Origin: Diphasiastrum complanatum
Lineage: Eukaryota > Streptophyta > Lycopodiopsida > Lycopodiales > Lycopodiaceae
Direction: 5' to 3'
DNA length: 64,000 nucleotides
Assembly (NCBI GenBank): GCA_029204225.1
Contig: CM055093.1
Location: 19,890,041 to 19,954,040 of the forward strand
Position 1 is the stretch's first letter, and each line of letters starts with the position of its first letter. The translations under genes and the position numbers were made by a program. Under the pieces are notes generated by a model, which was given only the letters and a program-made list of their open reading frames with translations, did no database searches and was not told the origin of the DNA. Below, piece after piece: positions 23,459-35,025 of this stretch.

Positions 23459-24052
23459 ATGGATGAAGGCACTTTTATGGTCAAAGACAAATACGCGAAT
23501 TCGGATGATTCATGGTTTCTGGATTCTGGAGCTACTCAACATATGACCAATCATCATGAGATTTTCCAATCTTATATGCTTTTTAACACAAAGAAGTATG
23601 TTCATCATGGTGATGATAGTACTCACACTATCGAAGGTGAAGGTACTGTAAGATTGAGATTCCAACATGATCAATTCAAACTACTGTCAAAAGTTTTGTA
23701 TGTTCCTAAATTCCCTACAAATTTGTTATTAGTAAGTAGAAATACAGATTTAGACGATAATGTGGAGTTTGAGTCTGATCAATGGAGAACTATCGATAGG
23801 AGTAATAAGATCCTTGTACTCGGCAAGAGACATGGATATTTATACAGATTGGCACATTGTTATTCTGATTCTAGTCAAGCCTTGAAAACCTCTGTTTTTT
23901 TCAATAAAGCATTACTATGGCATCATCGCTTAGGACACTTGAAATATGCCTCTATTTCGAACATGTCTAGACAATCCATGACTCTTGATCTCGACTATCC
24001 TTCTATTAAAGTCGATCTCCCTGTCTACCATAGCTGCATCCTTGGAAAATAG
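23459..24052 (+). CDS. copia F2: protease and pre-integrase region (open)
   Basis: An uninterrupted 197-codon frame. The aspartic protease motif is intact: DSWFLDSGATQHMT (about 23504-23545), then VLYVPKFPTNLLLVSR and the pre-integrase His-Cys motif LLWHHRLGHL (about 23915-23944) with the partner Cys near CILGK at the end. The frame is part of the Gag-Pol polyprotein; the listed ATG is only the first Met, not an independent start. It ends at a TAG directly before the integrase core. Confidence 0.7.
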   Translation: MDEGTFMVKDKYANSDDSWFLDSGATQHMTNHHEIFQSYMLFNTKKYVHHGDDSTHTIEGEGTVRLRFQHDQFKLLSKVLYVPKFPTNLLLVSRNTDLDDNVEFESDQWRTIDRSNKILVLGKRHGYLYRLAHCYSDSSQALKTSVFFNKALLWHHRLGHLKYASISNMSRQSMTLDLDYPSIKVDLPVYHSCILGK

Positions 24053-24619
24053 ACTAGAATTTCTTTTAGATCAAATTATAAGCATACAACAAAAGTTCTG
24101 TTAGACGTTGTTCATACAGATATATGTGGACCTATGCAAACTCCTTCATTGTTAGATGCAAAGCATTTCATTACCTTTATTGACGAATTCTCTAGAAGAA
24201 CAACTGTTTATTTCATTAAATAGAAATCAGAGGCTTTCATCAAGTTCAGACAATTCAAAGATCATGCAAAAAATCAGACTGGTAAACAAATCAAAGCACT
24301 AAGGTTAGATAATGGAGGAAAATACATCTCCAACGAATTCAAGGAGTATTGCCTTAACAATGGCATTGAGCAACAATACATTACCTCCTATTCGCCTTAG
24401 TCAAATGGTCTTGCTAAGAGAAAGAACATAACCTTAATCGAATCAGCAAAGTACATGTTATCACATGCGACACTTCCGAAGTCCTTCTGGACTGAAGTTG
24501 TTTCAACAACAACCTATATTCTAAATAGATGTCCTACTAAAGGTCTCTCAGACAAAACACCATTCAAAGTTTGTATAGGTATCAAACCTTCTTTATCAAA
24601 CTTATGAGTTTTTGGATGT
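24053..24619 (+). pseudogene. copia F2: integrase, interrupted
   Basis: Reads VVHTDICGPMQTPSLLDAKH, then LRLDNGGKYISNEF, SNGLAKRKNITLIESAKYML and PKSFWTEVVSTTTYILNRCP. The catalytic Glu expected 36 residues after the second Asp is Lys (AAG 24416-24418), the same change as in the other F2 copy. Three in-frame stops are present (near 24222, 24399, 24606). It breaks at VFGCC where the nested insertion begins. Confidence 0.8.
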
Positions 24620-25911
24620 TGTTTACAGATTCTTTACTTTAGAATCTATCAAGTATCTGTTTCTTCATGGTTTTCTGGTTTACATGTTATGTTTCTTGTT
24701 CTTCTGCTTGTCAGCAGAGGTTATGGGCTTTTCTTATTATTAACTTGTTCATTTCAAGGCCCAAATTAGGCAAAGGAGACTGATGAACATTTTAGTATTG
24801 TCCTGCCTATCAACAAATCATGATTCTACTACTACCTTGTTACAAAAATGAGTTACAATCAGATTCTTACAACTAAAACTATTCTACACATACATTCCAC
24901 AAAACAAAAACAAGAAATGAACTAAACTAGACAGCATTTTAGAAGTCCAATAATCAAGAAACCAACCAGTCTTTTGATTATTGGACATCCCAAGAACATC
25001 AAGAATAGGGTTGTAAGGGAATATGCAAGAATTACATCACAAATTCAACCTATTTAGTTTACCTGAATGCTGATTCCTACATTAATCCACAAACAAGAAA
25101 TAAAATCTAATCCACTCTAGGAAAGCAAGAAAACTAATCCACCCTACTATCCACAACCACACACAAACGATGGAAGGGCAAGATCATGAATGCATTACTC
25201 AAGAAACAAGCAAAGAGGGAGTCTCTTAAATATGTAAGAGACTCCTTAGTAACTCTACTCCACTAAACTAACATTCATCAAGATTTTGTGGAGGAGAAGA
25301 ATAGAATAGAAGAGAGGAAGAGAGTAATAGAGAGAAGATGGAGAGAGAGTGTGAGGGTGGAGATTAGCTCAAATGCTCCTTGTGCTTGCTAATGCAAAAA
25401 CTTTAACTATGAAAAATAAAAACTTGCAAACTTGAGAGCAAAAGAAAAACACAATCAAGCACATTAGCAAGTAGTGAATAGCAAGTGAGGATGCTTTTCT
25501 CCAAAATTTGGTAGAGTTTTCTCGCATGCAAATAGAGTACATGAGTTGCCTTTTTATAAATGGGAAGGTTCTTGCCCCAAAATACTATTGGCTAATATGT
25601 ACACTAATCCTATCCATTCATCTTGGACCCAACTTGATCCAAAGGTCTTAAAAAAGTACATTGGATTTCACATAATTCATGTGAGTCTCCATTTGGACCC
25701 AACTTAAAAGAGTTAACACTAAGTTTCTAACTTGACTTTGGGCCTCAAGTTTTATTTTAATTACAAAAGGGCCCAAATCTATTATTCTATTTACAACTCA
25801 ACTTGCGTGCTCATTGGGCCATGGGCTTATACGTGTAGGATGCCATGCCCTCGCAACATATTTTATTAGCCGATATTATTTAATTACAATATGTTGGGAA
25901 TACCCCCAACA
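24620..25911 (-). repeat. 3' LTR of the nested insertion
   Basis: On the minus strand it starts TGTTGGGGGTATTCCCAACA (a 20-base imperfect palindrome) and ends GAATCTGTAAACA (1292 bases), giving TG...CA ends. A TATA box ATTTATAAAAAGG lies at about 25563-25551 and a CT-rich leader follows near 25380-25270. The left end abuts the integrase sequence of the host copia. The flanking five bases are GATGT; no matching copy was found on the right. Confidence 0.6.
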
Positions 25912-25929
25912 GGACCCATGACCTGAAGT

Positions 25930-28900
25930 AGTGCCGGTCCCTCAGCACTTTGCTGGTTTAGTACAAAGTCTTCTTGGCCCGCCTCTGGTGGATCAGGTAG
26001 CTAGTGACATCTTCCATGAAGCTTATTCGGTCTATCTTCTTCAAGTCCTTGGGCGTGTGAAGGGACTTGTGGACTCCTGTTAGCCAGCTTTAGTCGACCC
26101 ACACTTGGAATCTACGCGTCCAAGGATCTCCAAAGAATGCGGCTCGGTAGTACACTCGAGCTACTGGAAGTTGATCTTCCACTTTCTCTGAGGCTAATGT
26201 CTTATTTGGATCAAAGAATATTGGTGGGAGAAAATTATCCCACTTTGTTTCGATTCCCATTAGATACTCTAAGTCTTGGGCGTAAGTGGCTGCCGCGCGG
26301 ACTGTTGGGTCAGGGCAGTTGAAATACTTATTGGAAAATTGGGTGAGAGACCTTCGGGCGTCTACATCCGTATCTCAACCGTGCTCTGAAGGGATTTTCG
26401 ACCAATTACAGTTCTAGATGGTGATCTTGTCCAGAGGAGTGCCGCATTCCGCCCATTTGGATCGTCGTGTGCATGAGAGGAAATGTGCGTTCACCCTTAG
26501 TTGTTGTGGACTAGTCACATAGGCACTTGTCCCGTTCAAATAGCTGCTGGCGCTACTCAGGTTGTCACTTGGAGGGCGGGTAATGCTTGCAGCTCGTTGT
26601 CTTTTATGGTTTGTGCCGAAAATGATATCTGCCAGCCGCCTCTTGAGGACTCATAGGGATATTTGGATAGAAATTCGTGATTTTCTCCTCCACGGACTTG
26701 GGACGTCGGAAAGCCTGGCTGGCAGATATAGTGCGTGAGCCTCTTGACGAGGAGACTTGTCCTTCCTCATGAATATGGCTGGGACCCGTGTCTTGGCCTT
26801 GGTCCAGCGTCTCAGCTCCAATATCAGGAGGTCCTTGGTCTTGTCTGTCAGACCCTTGATTCTGAAGTTTTTGCTGCTGCCTGCTGGCCTTGGTCTGGGC
26901 TCGTACTTGCCTGTGCAGCATCAAAGAGAGGTGGTGTTGGAATCACCACCGGGATTGGTTGAACCTTCTTTTCCATAAATTGTTGACAAGCCTTGAGGGC
27001 TTGTTTGGCCTAGGCGAGCTCTTGACTCGCGCTGGCTCGGTATTTGTCAAACTTCGCCTGGTAGCTGTTCAAAGTTTGACTATAGACCTGCACTTGATGC
27101 TTAAAAAGATTCATCTCTGCTGCGTCAGGTGCGGGTTGAGCTAACCAGACAAGTTTTTCGCTTTGCAGGGCTTGCACCTCCGCCCCAGGTGCGTATTTTC
27201 TGCTTCATATATCTAGAGTTGCGCCTGGAGGGGGAAAAGCCGTTGGGACGCTTCAGACTGAAGCTCCCGCACCTTGGTAGAGGCATCTGTCAGCACTTTG
27301 GAGAGGCTCTAGATATACTGGTTGAGGCCGTCCTCCTTTTGCTGCAGCTTTGTGAGCTCCTGGTGACCGTCTTGTTCATATTGTTGAGCAATTATTAGCT
27401 CTTGCTGTAGTTTTGTGATTTCTGCTCGCAGCTGGGTGTTGCTGGTTGCCAATTGGAGTACTTGGTTGCTACCGCATCCTGGATGAATACTCCCAAGGCT
27501 TGGTAGGCAGTTGCTAAGTCCGTTGGAGCAGTCGGTACATTGACGCTTGTAGGGATTCGTGTGGTAGTGGCCCCGACGACCTGTATAGTGCCGTCGTCGT
27601 TGTCTTCAATGAGGTTCTTAGGTGATCTCTTGTCATCTAGGGCAGTGGAATCTGTCCGATCTAGTGATGGAATAAAAATCGTTTTACAAATGCGTCATCA
27701 GGCAACGGTTGGTCACTCTCAACAGCCTTCGACGGAGAAGTGGGTGGTGTGGTAGGAACAGAAGTGGAAACAAGGATGGGGACAATTTTTTCAAAAGAGA
27801 GAATGGATGGAACGGAGGAAAACTGTAGGGTGGTGTGGAGGACGGAAGGAGAAGATGGGTCGGAAGTGGTCTGGCGTGGTGGTAAAAAGTTGATGACCTG
27901 CATCAACGCCAGAGTGTTCGGAGACAACTAGGAATTAACAGGATTGAACCGGAGAGGGACAACGGTGGGAGCAGGAGTAATGGGGGATGCGATAGTAATG
28001 GAAGGGGTGGTAGAAAATGGAACAGAGGTAGAAGTAGTATTAACAGAGGAGATGGGAATGGAAATAGAAGCAGCAGTTGTGGGTGGAACAGAAGGAAGAG
28101 GAGCGGCAACAGAAACAGTGGTAGGGAGCTATACAGAAGAGGAAGTGCCGGTGGTAGAAGCTGAAGCTGTTACTGGTGTGGTGGTGGTGGTGCGACATCT
28201 GGTAGCAGGTGGGGATGAGGAAGAGGGGGCAGCGCCACATATTCTTTTGTTGGCCGTCGTGTCAGTGACTGCAGGTTGGGTAGACGTGGATGCGATTGAT
28301 GGAGGATAAAGGTTAGTGTGTGGCACAATGGATGATAAGATGCTGGAACGGCGGAACCTGTGCACTTTTGCCTCGAGAAGTGCATAGGCAAAGTTACACA
28401 GTAGGGGGTTGAGATTGTTACTTTCGTTCTCGGAAGTTTGGTTTTATTGAGATTGTTAGTTCGCGGATGAGAAAGGTATGCCAGTCATGTGGCACAACCG
28501 TGGGGCTAGGGAATCCCAAGAAATACTCCACAATCTGACTCAGCAACGTGGACTAGATTTTGTCCTTGCAAAATATTAAAACAGCCAAAAAACTGTTCAA
28601 CAAATGCGCAGTCACCTAAATGACTGGTTCCGTGATAGCCTCTATCAGGTACCCGTTGTTAGTTTGGATCGAAATTTCTGGTGGTCTGGGTGACGAAAGG
28701 TTTTATCAGGACTTTTGTCTGACGATGAGAGATGGGCTGGTGGTCATAGGACATAATGCCGACAGTGACCATCAAGTTCGCATTAATCCGTACCTTGTAT
28801 GTGATACTCTGGTATAGGAAGTGGAAACGCGACTTCAGCATGTCCCAGGTGGCGTAAGCGTGAAGGGCGAGGCCCATGTTAATGTCAGAGCTGAAAAGCG

Positions 28901-29057
28901 CCAAGTAAAAATCGATTGCTTCAAGAAGTGGGCCGACAATCTGAAGCCAGGATTTAATCACGACATCAGAAGACAAGGGCCAAATCTAGATGGCTGATGG
29001 TATCTCACACTGGATCACCTGCTTGGTGTCAGAGTCGTCAGAAGGTGAGGAGGCCAT
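25930..29057 (-). pseudogene. X-ORF copy 2, degenerate
   Basis: Starts at the ATG at 29057 (MASSPSDDSDTKQVI). The N-terminal block VIKSWLQIVGPLLEAI, DINMGLALHAYATWDMLKSR, TYKVRINANLMVTVGI, NGYLIEAITEPVI aligns segment by segment with the ORF at 47001 (TQWMTLAEPMLTAM, RINMDFITLAFSTWKEEKSK, THKVHVTEAALATIGI, DGYFLDAVTEPTI). A Ser/Thr/Pro/Val-rich low-complexity stretch (28320-27550), a Gln/Glu-rich coiled coil (about 27480-27250) and a C-terminal block AFRRPKSVEEKITNF (near 26700, compare LFKRPISIED) follow. Many stops and shifts. Function unknown; no pol motif. Confidence 0.55.
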
Positions 29058-29238
29058 ATTAGTAGTGATAGTTAAAGTTGGTTAAGAAGTGAGAAAAATG
29101 GTGGAATGGGTAAAAAGTGATGGAAATGAGAAAAACAGTGAGAATTGGATGGTAGTAACAGCAATTCAGAGCGCAAATCTGGGTTTAGAGTATGCAAATG
29201 ATGGCTTGTATGAAGTTTGGTTGCATTCGGAGAACTTG

Positions 29239-30306
<1,068 letters not shown>

Positions 30307-30320
<14 letters not shown>

Positions 30321-31006
30321 TTACCATTCTATTATAGGATCTCTTATGTACACAATAATCTGTACCAGGCCAGACATAGCTTTTGTAGTTAGCTCTCTCA
30401 GTCAGTTTATGAATAATCTTGGTGTAACACATTGGAAGGCTCTTATCAGAGTCATGAAATATCTTCGAGCTACTATGGACTTTTGCATTTGTTATAGAGC
30501 AATCGGCAGCAACAAACTCAATTTACTCAGTGGTTATACAGATGCAAGTTGGGCAGGAGATGTAGACACACTCGTAAACACTTCTAGATTTACATTCTTC
30601 CTCAACAAAGGTCCAATTTCTTGGAACAGTCGCAAGCAATTTCCGATAGCTCTATCTTCCACTGAATCAGAGTATATCGCAGCCTCACAAGCTACAAAGG
30701 AAGCGGTTTGGTTGAGAAACTTACTTTTAGATATCATTCTGAATCAATCTGCTCCGACATTATTATTTTGTGATAATCAAAGTGCCATTGCCTTGTCAGC
30801 CAACCCTAGATTTCATTCTAGGAGTAAGCACATTGAACTGAAGTATCACTATCTCAGAAGCAAAGTTCTCAACGAAGAGGATTTGTAGTACTGTCGAACG
30901 CAAGATATGACAACAGATATTTTTACGAAAGCATTAAGCTTGGATGCACACAGAAGGTTTTGTGCAGAACTAAGTTTAAAGGTCAAGCCAATTATGGATT
31001 CAGATT
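30307..31006 (+). pseudogene. copia F2: RNase H
   Basis: REYPYHSIIGSLMYTIICTR, then SGYTDASWAGDVDT (first catalytic Asp), STESEYIAASQATKEAVWL (Glu) and LFCDNQSAIAL (Asp). HSRSKHIELKYHYLRSKVL is the usual end region. One TAG at about 30886 precedes YCRTQDMTTDIFTKALSL and the natural stop near 31006. All RNase H acidic residues are kept, so decay here is limited to the late stop. Confidence 0.85.
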
Positions 31007-31015
31007 AAGGGGGAG
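31003..31015 (+). promoter_or_regulatory. polypurine tract of copia F2
   Basis: GATTAAGGGGGAG directly before the TGTTGG of the 3' LTR and overlapping the pol stop. It is the plus-strand primer of reverse transcription. Confidence 0.85.
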
Positions 31016-32110
31016 TGTTGGATTATTCTCCTTCCTACTAATCAACTAATCGATTTTTAACCTTCATCCAGTTGTTTATCCAGTTCTGCGAATTTTTTCG
31101 TGTCTTTATACAGTCTGCAGAATTACAAGTGTTTTTACACAATCTGCAGAAATACACGGAGCTTGACAACAGTGTCGTATTTTCTCTCTTTACAAACCCG
31201 ACAGTGTCGTCTGTCAAGGATCACGTGTAAAAAATGCAATGTCGATTTTTTCGCATTTTTCGTTTGTCAGGAATTACATGTAAAAATGTAGTGTCATCTT
31301 TTTCTCTTTTTTTGTCTGTTAGAAATTATGTGTAAAACTGCAGTGTCATCTTTTTCGCATTTTTCGTCTGTCAGGAATTACGTGCAAAAATGTAGTGTCA
31401 CTTTTTTTTTCGCATTTTTTGCCTGTCAGAAATTACGAGTAAAAATGCAGTGTCACATTTTTTGCCTGTGGCAGTTTATTTTCATTTATGCAGAATGATA
31501 GTTTACGTTCATTTATGCAGACAAATTGTTTACGGCCAATTGTCACCGCTTATCAACAAGTAACTTCTGAGAAGAACTGGATGAATGCCAGCGGACACCA
31601 ACCAATTGGCAATCGCATTTGACCTAATTACTTAGTATAAATTAGTTGTTCATACATCTCAATTATCATCTGAAAGATCAACATTGTGAATTGTGAAGGA
31701 GTTGAGTGTTATTACACGACGCTTCCTGCGCTCTCATCAAGCAGATTGTTCACAATAAAAAAGTATTGTTGTTAGCTCTCTATCAAGCTTTCAAGCTTGA
31801 ACTCTCTTTAGCAAACTAGCTCAGTCTTTTAGAGATTTATTTTAGAGTTGCTATTGCACTACTGCTGATTAGCATAGTTGCTTATTTCAGACTTGTTCTC
31901 AGTTACTCAGAGATAACTTTAGAGTGCACGGTTTCTATCCGCTATTGTCTTGCACTCATTGGCATCTGATCTTGTTTTTTTGAATCAATATTATTTTCTT
32001 ATTGCGTTCAGTTTGTGTAAGAATGCATGCATCTCTGTATTGCTTTTGAAACTGATAGAAATTGTCTGAGAATTCAATACTTTATGTTTGGCTACGTAAT
32101 CACTTAGTAT
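31016..32110 (+). repeat. 3' LTR of copia F2, truncated
   Basis: Aligns with 20948-22030 from TGTTGGAT to TTAGTAT; after 32110 the two copies no longer match. About 130 terminal bases are therefore missing, and the external target duplication with them. Many point differences from the 5' LTR indicate an old insertion. Confidence 0.8.
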
Positions 32111-32836
32111 GATTTTATGCATAACCCTATTTAACACATCTCTCTCTAATTTGATTTGGAATGGTCGAGGAATCAGAAATTTTGTGAGATGCACTTGTCC
32201 AAATGCCTCTTTGATAATCGTAGATAACTTTGGACTTAATTTGAGAATATCGATGACTTTTTAGTAAACTTCTCGTCGACTTGGTAGTTAATATTGCACT
32301 CAAAGATTGTCCAATGATGTCGTTGTGTTTTAGATTTTGATGTGCAACTAATGTTGATATGCAGAATGAGAACAATAATTTAATTTAGAAAAATATGTCA
32401 CAATTACTTTAGTTGGCACTTGAAATAAAGTTAACTAAAAATTCAAACTAATCATCGTACTTGAACGCTTGAATTTTGTTTTTGTTTTAACCTCCATTTG
32501 ATGAAAGTTTGTCAATGCCCTTTAACACAACTATTTTTCAACTTGTGGTTAAGGTAGGGTGGTTAATCTAGGGGTGGTTAGTGTGAAAAAATTAGATCCA
32601 AAGCATGCTTAATGGATCACTTGGATCTAGAAGTAAATTTGGTTGCCCATCTAGTTCATGAACAATGTAGAAAATCATGCATTTAACATGCTAAAACATG
32701 GAAATACATAAAAAACTCATCCAATACATAATCTAAAACATGGAAATACATAATCACTAAGATCCAATATATTACGGTTCTTGTCCATACAATAGAGGAG
32801 AAGAGCTAGAAGAAGACAACCTATGTGACTTTGACA
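32111..32836. other. no recognised gene
   Basis: A minus-strand stretch (32245-32100) reads KVIDILKLSPKLSTIIKEAF and LTKFLIPRPFQIKLERDVL, which looks protein-like but has shifts and no family I can name. The rest is AT-rich with TACATAA repeats near 32700-32750. Confidence 0.35.
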
Positions 32837-33495
32837 CTAAAAAAAGCTCACCAACTTGCTTCTTTGCCTCAAACCACCATGGTTAGAAACAACACATCCA
32901 TCAAGTTTGTAGAGATCACCTTGTCTCTTGCCCTTGGAAATCAAGGTTCCATTCCTCTTGATCAAGCAAGAATCACCAACAAACTTCACCTTAAGACCCT
33001 TGTCAACCATTTGACTAACACTAAGAAGGTTCTTAGTGATTGACAGAATGAACAAAACATTCTTCAAATCACATTCCTATTAGTAGCATATAGAGAAATA
33101 GGAATTGTGCCAATCGCCTTGATTGCACACTCATATGTGAGCTAGCTCCATTATCAATCCACCAAGGATCAATATCTCCATGATAGCACCCTTGATGTAG
33201 ACTTGGATTCGTAAGCCTTCTTCAAGGTTTCCCAAGCTTCACTAGATGTAGTGCACTTACCAACTTCCTTGAGAAGTTCATTAGTCACATTCCTCTTGAT
33301 AACATGAAGAGCTTTCTTTGCCCTCCTATCATACCTCAATTCTTCTTGAAGTGCCAAAGGTCTCTCCTCCACACCTACAACAATGTCCAACTAATTCATC
33401 TGGAGTAGAGACTCCGTTCTCACCTTCCAAGTTGAATAGTTGCTTGAGGCAAGCCTATCATTACTCTCCAACATGAAGCCTCCATTTGTAGCCAT
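32837..33495 (-). pseudogene. copia F5 (minus): gag joined to protease by a deletion
   Basis: Gag starts at the ATG at 33495 (MATNGGFMLESNDRLASSN, YSTWKVRTESLLQMN, stop). It continues DIVVGVEERPLALQEELRYD, NELLKEVGKCTTSSEAWETL. Right after VLSWRY the sequence jumps to the protease WWIDNGASSHMS (33160-33130 region) and VLFILSITKNLLSVSQMVDK, KRQGDLYKLDG. The missing part would include the zinc knuckle. The protease motif DSG is DNG. It is a fifth, distinct copia family. Confidence 0.8.
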
Positions 33496-34612
33496 ATTGC
33501 AATGATTGATTCAAATTTTCAAACCTGTTCCAATGCACTTAGCACTCTCTTGATCCTCAACAAATGATATCAAGAAGAAATCACAAAGATATGGAACCTA
33601 TCTATCCTCTATTTCTCTCCAAAAAACTAGCAAATCTAGCACATAGAATTGAGTGACTCTTGATCACACTTGATCAAACTACTATAGAATGACCGACAAT
33701 ATGACATGGCAAGGGCTTTGTGGTAAAATACCACATCGTTCTTGTTTGTTTTTTAATCTTGTGATGCTCGCTCACCCATCGACATGATTGAGAAGAAAAA
33801 GTGCCATCCACTAGGGTATATTTATTTAAAATTATCATGTCTACCAATATGCCACATTAATCTTCACACAATCATCTATCAATGGTAATGTCTTTGAAAG
33901 AGTTTAAAAAATTCAAGAGTTAACCAAATAATGTCTCCTTTTGGAAAGTCAACTCTGGTATACAAAGCTTGAAAGGCACTATCGCCATATGTTCTCTATA
34001 TCCTTCTCAAATCCTTGAGCACTTATGTACATGTGTGAAAGCACATCATGATATCTATGAAGCTCAAGCATAACCCATCTTGCATCTCTTGCAATATAGC
34101 CAATTCAGGCCCCATCTTGCAATATGGCGGATTGAGGTCCCATCTCCAATAGTTACCATCATCAACAAAGGACGTGAAAAATTGGAATAAAAAGATCTTG
34201 CAAGCTCAATCGTGTACAATGCTGGGCAAGATGAGGATCTTGACAAAAACATTCTCAATACTCCCCTCAGATCTCCATGTTATGATATCAATGGAGGCCT
34301 TTCTGGGTGTGCGTGGCTTACAAGAAAAATTCTTGCCCCGATGAGTCGGCTGGTGCAAGTGATGCAATGTAGTCAACACAACGTTTGTGCAGTACTGCGA
34401 TCTTCTACTATTGATACAAGGACTGTGTGCTGAAATTTAAAGTGCACCATAATTCAGTCTATTTTGCCTACGCATCCTTTCGCCCCATGTACTGCAGTGG
34501 CTTCTCTGCTGAGCTGATGCTGCATGTCTCCATCTCAATTTCCCTACTTGAGCTTCCCACTGTGGCTTCCAAGATGTACGCATCCAATGCTCTCTGACTA
34601 CTTCGGACCTGA
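33496..34612. other. no gene seen
   Basis: AT-rich, with no primer site or LTR that would complete the F5 element to its left. The segment 34060-34140 holds a near-tandem phrase (CCATCTTGCA..TATAGCC / CCATCTTGCAATATGGCG). Nothing else is supportable. Confidence 0.35.
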
Positions 34613-34672
34613 GGGCCTTCCTTGCCCAAGGGTGGGAGCCCGAGGGCAGGGCCCGACCAGCAAGGAAGGCCC
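34613..34672. repeat. GC-rich hairpin
   Basis: Perfect 13-base arms GGGCCTTCCTTGC (34613-34625) and their complement (34660-34672) around a GC-rich loop. A T-rich tract with runs of 7-21 T follows (34709-34830). Confidence 0.8.
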
Positions 34673-34877
34673 GAGGGCTTTTCCTATGTAATGCCATTGT
34701 GCGAGGGTTTTTTTTTTTTTTTTTTTCAGTTTTTTTTTTTTTCGTTTTTTGGCCGTACGATACGGGACCAGTTTTTTTTTTTTCTTCGGTTTTTTGTCGT
34801 TTTTTTTTCGCAAATTTTTTTAAGTTTGTGGTGAAATGTGGATGTGGACAGCCAATGACGGGCTGCCACATAGCACA

Positions 34878-35022
34878 TGCACATTCCATCGGAGAGAGGA
34901 GAGAGAACTTGCATTCCACCGGAGAGAGAACGTGCATTCACCGGAGAGAGGAGCATTGGAGATAGAACGTGCATTCCACCGGAGAGAGAAGAAAGAAAGT
35001 GAATTCCACTGGAGAGAGGAAA
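34878..35022 (+). repeat. degenerate minisatellite
   Basis: Roughly six copies of a unit containing GCATTCCACCGGAGAGAG with spacers of 5-15 purines (near 34882, 34909, 34931, 34948, 34970 and 34998). Confidence 0.75.
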
Positions 35023-35025
35023 AAG

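Noticed and set aside
27540-28391. Several Val/Gly- or Ser/Pro-rich ORFs on both strands
   Set aside because: Low-complexity part of the degenerate X-ORF copy 2 read in other frames.
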